A program made the position numbers and the translations under genes. DNA of 64,000 nucleotides from Flammeovirga aprica JL-4. GTDB lineage: Bacteria > Bacteroidota > Bacteroidia > Cytophagales > Flammeovirgaceae. Positions within the stretch are counted from its first letter, which is position 1. Each line of letters opens with the position of its first letter. Shown here one piece after another: positions 8,320 to 17,721 of the stretch. The stretch is taken from NCBI RefSeq assembly GCF_012844305.1, contig NZ_JABANE010000038.1:1-64000 (forward strand). Direction: 5' to 3'. The notes under the pieces were generated by a model, which had not been told where the DNA came from, did not search any database, and saw only the letters and a list, made by a program, of their open reading frames with translations.

Positions 8320-11300
8320 ATGAAAGTAAATTACTTTTTAAGGGAGTTTCAATCTACATTGTTTTCCCTTCTAGTATTGTTGATTACAGCCCTTTCAACG
8401 AATGCCCAGCCTTATTTGATGAATACAAACTCTAGTGGTGGAATTCAAAATGCTGGTGGTATTTCTATTTACAATTTATCATCTCCAGCAGGAACACCTC
8501 CAGAATTTTATGATCATGGAGAATCATTTACAGGCCGTCCGGGTGACTTTAGTTCGTTGATTTTAGCGTCTGATGGCTATATCTATGGACATACCGAAGA
8601 AGGTGGAGAGCATAATAGTGGTATCTTTTTCAGAATTGATCCTGCAACAAATACTGTAACTCAATTATTCTCTTTTGACTATAATTATCATTATCCAATT
8701 TATAATATGGTGGAGCATAACCAGATTCTGTATGGTATAATGAGAAGAAGCAGTAAAGAGGATGTTGGCTTTGCTATTAAACTCAGTGATCCTACCCGTT
8801 TAATTCCTCTCATAAATTTCACTGATAGATTCAAGATTAGACGAATGGGAGGTGGATTTTATAAGTTGAATAATAAATTGTATGCTACAATATTTGATGG
8901 TGAATCAGGATCAAATATTTCTGTTGGGGGTGTATTAGAATACAATCTAGATACTAATGATGCTAGAATACTATGTAGCAATCCTTATGGATATGAATAT
9001 GCTTCCGGTGCTCTTTCTCACCGTAATGTACAAGGTAGGGATCGATTGATTGTAGCCAACTCTGCTTCACAATTTGGTGGAGGTGGTTTTTATGAAGTTG
9101 ATGCTGAAAGTGGTTTTATCCATGAAATTAGTGTAGTAAGGGATATAGATTTTAAAGGCTCCAAATTTTCAGGTGTATTTAGAAACACCTCTGGAGATTT
9201 TTATTCAAGGTCTTTTGCTGATGGTGGTGCGGGAGTAGGTACTTTAGTAACTATCTTACCTGATGATAAAAAGGTTACGAAAGAGTTTACCTTTAGTCAT
9301 GCAAACGGAACAGCTATATCTGGTTTAGTACAAAATGGAAATGATCTAATTGGTATGACACAGCCTGCTACAATATCATTTTCTAGTCCTGATAGAGGTG
9401 TTATCTATCAAGTGGATAGACATGGAAAATATAAAGAGCTCTATCATTTTAAAGATCTATCTTACCCTTCAGAATATTTTATTATTACCGATGATAATGG
9501 AGGGACCGTTTGGGGAATTGCAGAATTTGGTGGTAGAAGTGAACAGGGTGCTATTTTTAAATATGAAATAGCAACGAATAAAATGGAAGTGATCGCTAAT
9601 TTTGGATCAGACACAGGTTTTATTCCTGAAACAAGATTAACCCCATTTAAGGATGGAAAATATACATTCTCAAACCGAGATGGAGGCATTCAAAATTATG
9701 GTACCTTGGCTACTTTTGATCCATCAACAGGTTCAATCGGTCATTTGTATTCAACGGGTAATAACACCTTAGCAAAACAAGGGTACTCCAATGGTGCATT
9801 CTTAGCTTCAAATGGGAAATACTATGCCATTGAAAGAACGGGTGCTACTGCTTATAATATTAAGGTAGACTCATTGTTCTATAGAGATAGATTAGTTGAA
9901 TTTAATGATGATTTAGATTCTGTGACTGTGCTTACGGGTAGATTGTCAAATAGATTATATGAAGCCAATGAAAAAGCGCCTTATAATATAATTGGAGAAA
10001 TAATTGAAATTCAAGGTAAGCTAGTATTTACATATACGAATTCAATATATACATATGATTTAACAACTGGTCAGACTACTAAATTATTTGATTTAATAAC
10101 GAAGAGGAATACTGATAATAGTGATGCAGCTTGGGATTGGGGATATTTATTCTCAACAGCAGTAACCAAAAAGGACGATAACACTTACTATTATGCTACT
10201 CAAGGGTCAGGTGAAAGTTTACCAAATACACATGGCGGAACAATCATTAAATTAGATGTATCTACTTCACCATGGACTATCACAAATGAGTATACTATTG
10301 ATCCTCTCACATCTACTAGTGGTTATCGATCAAGAATTGCAGTCAGAGCTTCAGGAAAAGGTGGTGTAGGTGTGAAAGGCCGTATGATCATTCTTCCAGG
10401 TGCAAACGCTGCTCCTGATACTTTAGTAATGGCATCAGAATACAATAGCCCAACAACATTGGGATGTATCTTAGCTTACCCAATGGGAGAAAACGGAAAT
10501 AGAATTGGTACATCACATATTATTAAAGAATTCCCAGAAACAGGTTTTAATCCGGATTTGAATTCATCTGCTAATGATAGTACAGACGGGTGGTTCCCAA
10601 TGGCTGACCTGGCTTATTATAATAATAAAATCTATGGTTTTACTAAAGGTGGAAATATAGGGAGTTATACGTCAAATGCAGACCATGGAGCAGAAAGAGG
10701 AACGGCCGTTTTTAACGGGACTTTTTGGAGTATTGATAGAGCAAATTCTAATGCATTCGAATTACTGTATACTTTAGAGGAAAGCACAGGTATTAGTCCT
10801 CTTTTAACGTCAACAAATATTATTCAATTATCACCAATTACAGGTAATAAGTTAAATGCTGACACTTTAGGCTGTACAATTACTACAAGAACTTTCAAAG
10901 TGTATGATTATAATCGAGGTAGCCTTCAGTGGTGGTCTTCTGATTCGAATGTGACATTGGTACCTTCAATGACTAATGCAGATAGTGCTACTTTTGACTT
11001 CAGTGGTGTACCTATGAATTTAGAGCAATCAACGACTATTAGTGTCGTTGCTTATAATCCAAATGCAACATCTGCTTATCAATATGGAGATACATTATCA
11101 TGGAATATTCACCAATACGTTCAACCCACAATTGGAGATATTAAAAGTACAGTCGATTTACATTGCCCAACACAACATGCACGCCTGACTTTATCTTCTT
11201 ACTCACATGTGGATTCATTTTATTGGGAATTGCCTACAGATATTGTATTGCTAGATGCAAACTCTAATAGAGATAATATTCAAATCGATGTTTCCAATGA

Positions 11301-12972
11301 GCAATTCGGAGCACATCAAATTATCGCTCATGCATTTAATGGATGTGGAAATGAAGTAACAGATACTTTGTCTTTCACTCTTTTGGATCCAAACAGCAAG
11401 CCTGCAATATCAGTGAGTAGTAATTCCATTTGTGTGGGTGATACCTTAACATTTACTGCATCAACTTCTTATATAGGTCAAAAAATAGCGTGGTCAATTC
11501 CTCCAACAGCATATATTGTAGATCAAACGAAAGCGGATTCATCTGTGGTAGAAGTGGCATTTGGCGGTACTAGCAGAGGATCATATTCAGTAGTGGCTAG
11601 AGGGAAATCAAATTGCGGTTTCAGTCCAGGCGATACGATGATTGTAGATATATCGGAAAAACCAATTGTAAATGCTTTAACAGCTAGTAGAGCATTGACT
11701 TGTAGTAATGAAGTTTTAACCATTAGAGCTGATGTTTTATTTGGTACTTCATACAACTGGACAGTGCCATCAGGTACAAATGTAATCAGCGGTCAGGCAT
11801 CAGACCTTATTACATTAGATTTTGGTACTTATTCAGCAGATACTGCAATGATCCATTTCTCTACTCAAAACAACTGTAATATCACAGTGACCGACTCAAT
11901 AGCAGTTTATGTGCCTCACGTACCACCTGTTCATGGATTGACTTCATCAAAATCTACTATCTGTGGAAATACCAGTGTATTTACAGCAACCACTGATAAT
12001 GCCGATGATCCCATTGATTGGACATTACCAACTGGAGCGACTTTGGTCAGTGGATCTGTAAGTGATTCAACAGTGATTGAGGTTGACTTCTCAAATGTAG
12101 CTTCTGGAACGTATAATGTAGTGGCTTCATCTGTCAGTCATTGTGATGTAGTACCTTCTGCAAATGTAGATATTACTGTAGTAGAAGTTCCACATATCGA
12201 TTCTTGTTCAGCCAATAGAGAGTTGACTTGTGGTGATGAAGTGATTTCGTTCATTGTTGAAAGTACAGGAGGAACAAGTTATGTGTGGAGTTTCCCATCT
12301 GAAGCTATTGTAATTTCGGGGCAGGGTACAAAACTGTTGACATTAGATATGAGTGATGTTACTTCTGATACAGTAGATGTTTCTGTTGAAGTAACAAATT
12401 CATGTAGTTTGGCAGACTCAGCAACATTAACCGTGGCCGTTCCAAGTGAGCCAACAGTCTCAGGAATAGATATTTCATCAGACATCATTCACCCTAATGA
12501 CACAGTAACAATGATGGCATCAAATGTAATGGGAGCTGAAAGTTATACATGGACTATTCCACAAGATGCAGTGGTGATTGGTGCAAATAATGAACAATCC
12601 ATTCAATTTACGGTAAGGGAATCTAACTTAGGAGATCATAATGTAGGTGTACAAGCTGTTAATGAATGTGGGGCATCTACCATGACTACAGCAGTGATAC
12701 GAATAGAGTTTGATCCAACCTCTCTTGAAGGTGAACTAAGTAATTCAATTATTGCCTATCCAAACCCGACTAAGGATAAACTATCACTAACGGGTATGGA
12801 GGAGAATATTATCACCATTGTAATTAGAGATATTCAAGGTAGAATTGTGAAAAAATACACAGGAAAGCCAAAAGATATTAAACTTAATAAAATGGGTAAT
12901 GGTAAGTACTTTGTAGATGTATTCAGTGAAAATCAAAACTACGGCGTTCACTCTATTCTAATCCAAAAATGA
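8320..12972 (+). CDS. giant T9SS-exported protein with GloVer-type and PKD-like repeats
   Basis: The protein has 1550 residues with a signal peptide (1-29, ending STNA). Residues about 60-820 contain repeats of the choice-of-anchor GloVer type, for example GYIYGHTEEGGEHNSGIFF and TVWGIAEFGGRSEQGAIFK, probably forming a propeller-like fold. Residues about 840-1475 hold seven tandem PKD-like (Ig-like) domains of about 80 residues. Most begin with a Cys motif (LTCSNEV, TICGNTS, LTCGDEV) and carry the W-x-(I/L/V)-P core (WSIPP, WTVPS, WTLPT, WSFPS, WTIPQ). The last 75 residues (IAYPNPTKDKLSL, RDIQGRIVKKY, NGKYFVDV) are a T9SS type A sorting domain. It is most likely a large surface adhesin or scaffold; no catalytic motif was seen. 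It is monocistronic with a strong terminator behind it. Confidence 0.85.
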   Translation: MKVNYFLREFQSTLFSLLVLLITALSTNAQPYLMNTNSSGGIQNAGGISIYNLSSPAGTPPEFYDHGESFTGRPGDFSSLILASDGYIYGHTEEGGEHNSGIFFRIDPATNTVTQLFSFDYNYHYPIYNMVEHNQILYGIMRRSSKEDVGFAIKLSDPTRLIPLINFTDRFKIRRMGGGFYKLNNKLYATIFDGESGSNISVGGVLEYNLDTNDARILCSNPYGYEYASGALSHRNVQGRDRLIVANSASQFGGGGFYEVDAESGFIHEISVVRDIDFKGSKFSGVFRNTSGDFYSRSFADGGAGVGTLVTILPDDKKVTKEFTFSHANGTAISGLVQNGNDLIGMTQPATISFSSPDRGVIYQVDRHGKYKELYHFKDLSYPSEYFIITDDNGGTVWGIAEFGGRSEQGAIFKYEIATNKMEVIANFGSDTGFIPETRLTPFKDGKYTFSNRDGGIQNYGTLATFDPSTGSIGHLYSTGNNTLAKQGYSNGAFLASNGKYYAIERTGATAYNIKVDSLFYRDRLVEFNDDLDSVTVLTGRLSNRLYEANEKAPYNIIGEIIEIQGKLVFTYTNSIYTYDLTTGQTTKLFDLITKRNTDNSDAAWDWGYLFSTAVTKKDDNTYYYATQGSGESLPNTHGGTIIKLDVSTSPWTITNEYTIDPLTSTSGYRSRIAVRASGKGGVGVKGRMIILPGANAAPDTLVMASEYNSPTTLGCILAYPMGENGNRIGTSHIIKEFPETGFNPDLNSSANDSTDGWFPMADLAYYNNKIYGFTKGGNIGSYTSNADHGAERGTAVFNGTFWSIDRANSNAFELLYTLEESTGISPLLTSTNIIQLSPITGNKLNADTLGCTITTRTFKVYDYNRGSLQWWSSDSNVTLVPSMTNADSATFDFSGVPMNLEQSTTISVVAYNPNATSAYQYGDTLSWNIHQYVQPTIGDIKSTVDLHCPTQHARLTLSSYSHVDSFYWELPTDIVLLDANSNRDNIQIDVSNEQFGAHQIIAHAFNGCGNEVTDTLSFTLLDPNSKPAISVSSNSICVGDTLTFTASTSYIGQKIAWSIPPTAYIVDQTKADSSVVEVAFGGTSRGSYSVVARGKSNCGFSPGDTMIVDISEKPIVNALTASRALTCSNEVLTIRADVLFGTSYNWTVPSGTNVISGQASDLITLDFGTYSADTAMIHFSTQNNCNITVTDSIAVYVPHVPPVHGLTSSKSTICGNTSVFTATTDNADDPIDWTLPTGATLVSGSVSDSTVIEVDFSNVASGTYNVVASSVSHCDVVPSANVDITVVEVPHIDSCSANRELTCGDEVISFIVESTGGTSYVWSFPSEAIVISGQGTKLLTLDMSDVTSDTVDVSVEVTNSCSLADSATLTVAVPSEPTVSGIDISSDIIHPNDTVTMMASNVMGAESYTWTIPQDAVVIGANNEQSIQFTVRESNLGDHNVGVQAVNECGASTMTTAVIRIEFDPTSLEGELSNSIIAYPNPTKDKLSLTGMEENIITIVIRDIQGRIVKKYTGKPKDIKLNKMGNGKYFVDVFSENQNYGVHSILIQK

Positions 12973-13000
12973 GAATAGTATAGAGATCCATTTAGTAATG

Positions 13001-13037
13001 AAACACCTTTCTATAGGCTATAGGGAGGTGTTTTTTT
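13001..13037 (+). terminator. intrinsic terminator of the giant T9SS gene
   Basis: AAACACCTTTCTATA pairs with TATAGGGAGGTGTTT (including two G-U pairs) over a 3-4 nt loop and is followed by seven T. It lies 28 nt behind the stop codon. Confidence 0.9.
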
Positions 13038-13059
13038 GTGCATAATAAAATAAGTATTT

Positions 13060-13440
13060 GAAGGGTAAATGCTTGTGTATTGTGGTCAGCGAGGACGTTG
13101 CAATACAACATCCTTACAACACTGTATTTTAGTAGATTATTATATAACATTTCTCCTTTGGTACGTACAATGTTTATGTAGTACTTTCCCGGCCTTGAAG
13201 GGAAAAGCGTTAAGAATTTCATGTATTGAGCCGTTAAAAATGATTTTCTTGTTCGAGCTTTAGCGAGTTTAAAATCATTTAGGCGAGAGGAATGGAATTT
13301 AGCTTTTGCCTTCACAGCCTAGATTTTTTGCTTCGTTTTTCATCAATGGAAAAATGAAGAAGAAGGAAGCTTGAAAGTAGAACATGAAAAGCTTGTAGAA
13401 AATCAATTGAAAGTTGACGGTACTTTAGTTTACAGAGTAT
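13060..13440. repeat. gene-free spacer built of short palindromes, probable dispersed-repeat remnant
   Basis: This stretch has no convincing gene but three inverted repeats. These are GGACGTTG/CAACATCC (13093-13113), AAATGATTTT/AAAATCATTT (13238-13247 with 13271-13280), and CTTCGTTTTTC against GGAAAAATGAAG (around 13331-13357). An open frame on the minus strand across part of it is rich in Lys/Arg and shows no protein-like domain. The composition (GC islands and palindromes behind a terminator) looks like dispersed non-coding repeats that are common in Bacteroidota spacers. Assignment as a genome-wide repeat family is inference. Confidence 0.4.
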
Positions 13441-13447
13441 TAGTTTG

Positions 13448-13477
13448 AAAAAAAAAGAGACACCATTACAGTGTCTC
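13448..13477 (-). terminator. intrinsic terminator of the TonB-receptor/lipoprotein operon
   Basis: On the minus strand GAGACAC and GTGTCTC form a 7-bp stem over a 7-nt loop, followed by a run of nine T. It lies 28 nt behind the stop at 13506. Confidence 0.85.
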
Positions 13478-13505
13478 CCTCTTAAAAAGATCAGATAGAT
13501 AGTAG

Positions 13506-14642
13506 TTACAAAGTTGCTTTATAGACGCCTTCTGTAGGGGCTGAACCACTAGGGTAGACGGCGTAATTAACTTTTATATTATCATTTTCTTCAATATTCA
13601 CTTCAGACTGAGAATTCAATATGATCCCAATCTTTCTGTCAATATCTTCTTGCGTATTATTTCTTGTATCAAAGTTAGGGAACGATTCACCTACAGAAGA
13701 ATAATCTGAAGCAGTAAGCGTGTATTCTTTTCCATCAGTAGGTTCAGTTTCATCAGGTTGTCGAGTGAAAGTATAAACAGGGGAGATAGCCCAGTTCGAA
13801 TTCTCTGCAGACCATTTGAAGGCAGAAGTTTGAGGAGAAGTATCAGATATATTTTCCCATTCAGCTCCATTATAATCAAACTGTGCCACATAATCTTTAT
13901 ACTCAGCCGTCCCCTGATCATTGAATTCTCTTACAGTATATTGGATTATTCTTGTATCACCAGCATTAGCATAAGGGTCACCGTGTTGTTTCAGCCAAGT
14001 GGGAATTCTATGAAGGGCATTACTCTTACTGGTGAAAAAGTTGGGATTTGTCGCTTGCTCCATTAATTCATAATCAGAGGTCTGCAAGACATAAATCTGA
14101 TGCCATATTGGACTGCCAAAAGAGATATATTCAATAAGCGTATCATTGTGGGTAGTTCTACCATCATAATAATTAGCGGTAAGCGCTACAACATCTGTTT
14201 TTACAGCTGTTTTACCCGATGTCAGAGTGAAGATAGAATCACATACTATAATGGATTGGGTGAGGTTAAGATTACCATATTGGCCAAATCGATCATAATC
14301 AGCCTGATTTGCTTTATACTGCACAGTAGTTCCTTTATAAAGTGGGTTATAATAATCATAAGTGGCATTGAGTACATCTCCAGCTACCCCAAGGAATTTT
14401 TGATCTAAAATTTGAGCCACCCCACAGGTGTCATTATCAGGAGGAACATCTTGACTGAAACTTTTAAAACGTTGTACTGCTTCACTGCATGACAAATCAT
14501 AATCGTCTTCTGTTAAGGTATAGTCAAAATTCTCAGAGGGTCGCCCGTCTGTGATTTGATCATTAATATCCTTCAAAGGGTCACAGGCACTAGCAGCTAT
14601 CAAAGCTAAAACTACCCCTATATATTTATAAATCTGTTTCAT
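13506..14642 (-). CDS. surface lipoprotein partner of TonB-dependent receptor
   Basis: This 378-residue lipoprotein has an N-terminal signal with a lipobox ending ASAC (Cys20), followed by DPLKD. It is the second gene of an operon, 18 nt behind the TonB-dependent receptor, and ends at a terminator. Such lid-like lipoproteins commonly pair with receptors in Bacteroidota. It has no SusD-like tetratricopeptide pattern, so it is not a normal SusD. The sequence is Tyr/Asp/Asn-rich (LTANYYDGRTTHNDTLIEY, YTVREFNDQGTAEYKDYVAQ) and looks mostly beta-structured. The ligand is unknown; I do not recognise a named domain. Confidence 0.7.
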   Translation of the reverse strand: MKQIYKYIGVVLALIAASACDPLKDINDQITDGRPSENFDYTLTEDDYDLSCSEAVQRFKSFSQDVPPDNDTCGVAQILDQKFLGVAGDVLNATYDYYNPLYKGTTVQYKANQADYDRFGQYGNLNLTQSIIVCDSIFTLTSGKTAVKTDVVALTANYYDGRTTHNDTLIEYISFGSPIWHQIYVLQTSDYELMEQATNPNFFTSKSNALHRIPTWLKQHGDPYANAGDTRIIQYTVREFNDQGTAEYKDYVAQFDYNGAEWENISDTSPQTSAFKWSAENSNWAISPVYTFTRQPDETEPTDGKEYTLTASDYSSVGESFPNFDTRNNTQEDIDRKIGIILNSQSEVNIEENDNIKVNYAVYPSGSAPTEGVYKATL

Positions 14643-14660
14643 AATTTCTGGTATAAATGA

Positions 14661-17222
14661 CTAGAAGTTTAATTTGATACTTGTGGTCCAGGTAGTACCT
14701 GCTCCATAAAATACTAAGGCTGTATCCCAGTTGTGAGAAGCACCATCAAATGCATCAGAGACATAGTTGACGTTGAATACATTATTTACTTTCGCGTAAA
14801 AAGTAGCATCAAGGCTTCCTATTCCAAACTTATAGCTAGCATTTAAGTCGAATAGATTGTAGGTAGGCACCATCCATGAGTCTTGACTATTTTCAGGTGA
14901 ATTAATTTGGGTAACATTGAAATCGGCAAAAAGACGGTCATATAAGTTCCAGTCTGCACCCACTTTCAACCCTGCAATCACATTATAATTCAATCCCAAA
15001 GCGGCCGTTGTCTGAGCGGCATCACCAACATGAATCCCTTTGGCATAAACATTTACAATACCCACCACTTGTTGCGTATCATCCAGAACAGGAACACCAA
15101 GCACATCTTTATCCCATTTCCAATCTCCTACGGAAAGCATACCTGTTATGCTTAATTTATCTGTTGGTCTAACAATAAAGTCAAGTTCTACGCCCATATG
15201 TACCGCATCAATACCAGGAATATTGGCAGAGTAAGAAACACCTCCAACAGGAATAGATGCTCTATAATATTTATCTTTCCATGTGGTGTGGTAAAAGTTG
15301 ATATTACCAGATACAATTTTTCCTCTATAACCGTATCCTACTTCAAAACTTAATGCTTTTTCATTTACTACACCTTCGTTTACATCATTCGTAAAAGTAG
15401 GGAAGACGCTATTGAAGAAAGGTTGTCTTGAGAAATAACCTGCATTAAAAAATACATTATGAACATCAGTTAGATTGTAATTCGCTCCTCCTTTGATATT
15501 AAATCCAAAAAAGTTTTGCCAGTCTGTTTTCTGGTTTTCAGGTCTTTTCTGGAAAAAATCGACTCTTCTGAAAGACTGATTGGAGATAGACCCCGAAAGG
15601 AATGCAGAGAGCTTGTCTTTAGAATATTCAGCTTGTGCATTGATACTTTGCCACCATACATTTCCATCATTATTATACTGGATTTTATCACCAACTTTCA
15701 CAGCTCTTGGAACAGCTCCCACAGCTCCTGATTCGGCACCTCCAACAGCAGGATCAGTATAAAATTGTCCGCCTAAAAGATCTCTTAGTTCACGGTAGTG
15801 ATTTCCTTCATAATATCTGATATCAAGACCTCCAGTGAAATTAATATACTCTGATAATTGAGTGGTTAAAGTAGAAAGACCTCCGTACCACTTATGGTTA
15901 TTGACACTATTATATAATACGGTTTCAGAACCCTGACGTCCTCGTGCAATATTTTCATCGACAATTCTATCAAAATCAATCACACCATCTCTTCTCCAAG
16001 GGTTACTTAAAGTAGGAGAAAATTTGTCTACTCCGGCACCGCCAGATCCACCGCCATTACCAATTGAAGCATAAATCACAGTGGCTAAATCCATTTTGTC
16101 ATTAATGTTCCAGTACCAGTTCAATGACATTTGAGGTTTATGATAATAGTTCTCTCTTACATTAGCCACCTGACCATTTCTATAGCCCCAATCACCATTA
16201 TAAACTATACCTCTTCCAGACTCTTTATAATCAGAGAGGAGCATTTTATTTCGTCTTTGACCATGTACTTGTGGAGCTCCAAATACCGTAAAGGCCAATT
16301 GATGGCTGTTATTGATCTTCTTTGAAATATTAGCGAAATAAGAGTAGCCAATAAATTGAGTTCCATCTACAAAGCCTTGTCCAGCGGTGCGTGCTCCAGA
16401 AATTGTAATTGCCCAATTATTATCCGTCAAACCAGTAGAAGCCGTAAAGGCCACTTTGTTGTAGCCATTATTTCCAATACCGTAAAAGATATTACCTCCT
16501 TTTTGAGCATCCGTAGTTTTCGTCAAGATATTGATAGTACCACCCACAGAAGGGACGGCTACTTTAGAAGCTCCCAATCCCCTTTGCACTTGCATCGACC
16601 TGGTAACATCGGCTAAACCAGCCCAATTTGACCAGTAAACAGCACCATTTTCCATATCGTTGACAGGAACACCGTTGATCATTACGGCAATGTTTTCAGA
16701 AGAGAATCCTCTTAAATTAATTCTACTGTCACCATATCCACCACCAGCTTTTGTGGCGTAAACCCCCGGAGTTGATTTCAGAATTTCTGGAAACTCTTGA
16801 GATCCTAATTTCTCTTCAAGTGCTTCTGGCTTAATAGTAGATACGGCAACCGGAGTCTTCCTGTCTATGGCCACTGAGGCGACGACTTCCACTTCTGCAA
16901 GACCAATAGCATCTGAAGCCATCATTAATTCACCAAGGTCTTTTTGAGTCCCGTCTAAGTTGATTTCCTGTTCTATAGGTTGCATTCCTACAAATGAAAT
17001 AACTAAAGTGACATTGCCAGACTTAATTGATTTTAAGCTAAAATTACCATCAAAATCTGAGGTGGTTCCAATAGTAGTTCCTTTAATAACAATAGATGCT
17101 CCTATTACGGGCTGATCTATATCTTTTTCTATCACTGTACCTTTTATTACAGTAGTTACTTCCTGAGCATATAGTGAAACACTAGTGATTATACAAAGGA
17201 GTAGCAAAATAGCTTTCTTCAT
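14661..17222 (-). CDS. TonB-dependent outer membrane receptor with carboxypeptidase-regulatory-like domain
   Basis: The protein has 853 residues. The order is signal peptide (1-19, ending LYAQ), a carboxypeptidase-regulatory-like (CNA-B type) domain at about 25-105 (VIKGTVIEKDIDQPVIGAS, GTTSDFDGNFSL), a plug domain at about 130-240 (STPGVYATKAGGGYGDSRINLRGF, INGVPVNDMENGAVYWSNWAGL), and a 22-strand barrel ending in Phe. It lacks the SusC signature of the longer nutrient receptors and is closer to classical TonB receptors for siderophores, cofactors or small molecules. It is transcribed with the lipoprotein at 13506. The substrate is not evident. No Fur-like or riboswitch element was recognised in the 500 nt upstream. 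Confidence 0.9.
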   Translation of the reverse strand: MKKAILLLLCIITSVSLYAQEVTTVIKGTVIEKDIDQPVIGASIVIKGTTIGTTSDFDGNFSLKSIKSGNVTLVISFVGMQPIEQEINLDGTQKDLGELMMASDAIGLAEVEVVASVAIDRKTPVAVSTIKPEALEEKLGSQEFPEILKSTPGVYATKAGGGYGDSRINLRGFSSENIAVMINGVPVNDMENGAVYWSNWAGLADVTRSMQVQRGLGASKVAVPSVGGTINILTKTTDAQKGGNIFYGIGNNGYNKVAFTASTGLTDNNWAITISGARTAGQGFVDGTQFIGYSYFANISKKINNSHQLAFTVFGAPQVHGQRRNKMLLSDYKESGRGIVYNGDWGYRNGQVANVRENYYHKPQMSLNWYWNINDKMDLATVIYASIGNGGGSGGAGVDKFSPTLSNPWRRDGVIDFDRIVDENIARGRQGSETVLYNSVNNHKWYGGLSTLTTQLSEYINFTGGLDIRYYEGNHYRELRDLLGGQFYTDPAVGGAESGAVGAVPRAVKVGDKIQYNNDGNVWWQSINAQAEYSKDKLSAFLSGSISNQSFRRVDFFQKRPENQKTDWQNFFGFNIKGGANYNLTDVHNVFFNAGYFSRQPFFNSVFPTFTNDVNEGVVNEKALSFEVGYGYRGKIVSGNINFYHTTWKDKYYRASIPVGGVSYSANIPGIDAVHMGVELDFIVRPTDKLSITGMLSVGDWKWDKDVLGVPVLDDTQQVVGIVNVYAKGIHVGDAAQTTAALGLNYNVIAGLKVGADWNLYDRLFADFNVTQINSPENSQDSWMVPTYNLFDLNASYKFGIGSLDATFYAKVNNVFNVNYVSDAFDGASHNWDTALVFYGAGTTWTTSIKLNF

Positions 17223-17469
17223 AAGAAATAGTAGGTATAAAAATTTTGTTTTAGTTTTCCTTAAATATACTGCCTCATTTACAGCTAATATTAATTTAAC
17301 TAATTCTTAGAAGTTCATTATGATTCTATTCTATACTTGCTGAAAAAGTAAAATCATAACCTTAAATTATTACATCAAAGTGCCCAAATATATAGTATAA
17401 TAACAATGATTACTCTTCAAAAAGAGACTAGAAGTTTAGTTGTGTTGTAAATAAATCAATAGTATAATA
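17223..17469. other. divergent intergenic region, part upstream of the TonB receptor
   Basis: About 250 nt, AT-rich, before the MITE at 17470. It must carry the promoter of the minus-strand receptor operon, but no exact TAnnTTTG box was found. No gene is evident. Confidence 0.4.
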
Positions 17470-17627
17470 AGTACAAATTCAAAATTATCTCATACTAATT
17501 CTATTTATTGTTTTGCGATTACTTCCTTCAAAAAACTTTTAATAGAACCACTATTAATACGTTTTTTAGCGTTGTACTCACAAAAAATAAATTAGAATTA
17601 ACTATGATTTATTTTTGATTTAGTACT
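17470..17627. mobile_element. 158-bp MITE, copy 1, flanked by TA
   Basis: The element begins AGTACAAATTCAAAA and ends TTTTTGATTTAGTACT, so the ends are imperfect inverted repeats; with gaps the similarity extends about 45 bp inward. It is flanked by TA on both sides (17468-17469 and 17628-17629), as expected for a TA target duplication. A second copy of the same length lies at 36462-36619 with about six differences. Read on the minus strand, the interior contains a coding-like tail (CEYNAKKRINSG, then SFLKEVIAK, then stop), suggesting an internally deleted insertion sequence that kept the last codons of its transposase. It lies 94 nt upstream of the bestrophin gene. Confidence 0.75.
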
Positions 17628-17721
17628 TACTTAAAATATTCCTTTAACCTTTTGCCCTAATAATAGGTTTTCTTTAATTTATATGATTACTTGACATTAA
17701 TAACCAAACGCTACAAAACAA

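Noticed and set aside
12992..13315. Open frame of 107 codons on the minus strand
   Set aside because: It overlaps the terminator of the preceding gene and palindromic spacer DNA, has a Lys/Arg-biased low-complexity sequence and no start context. It is better explained as translated repeat DNA.
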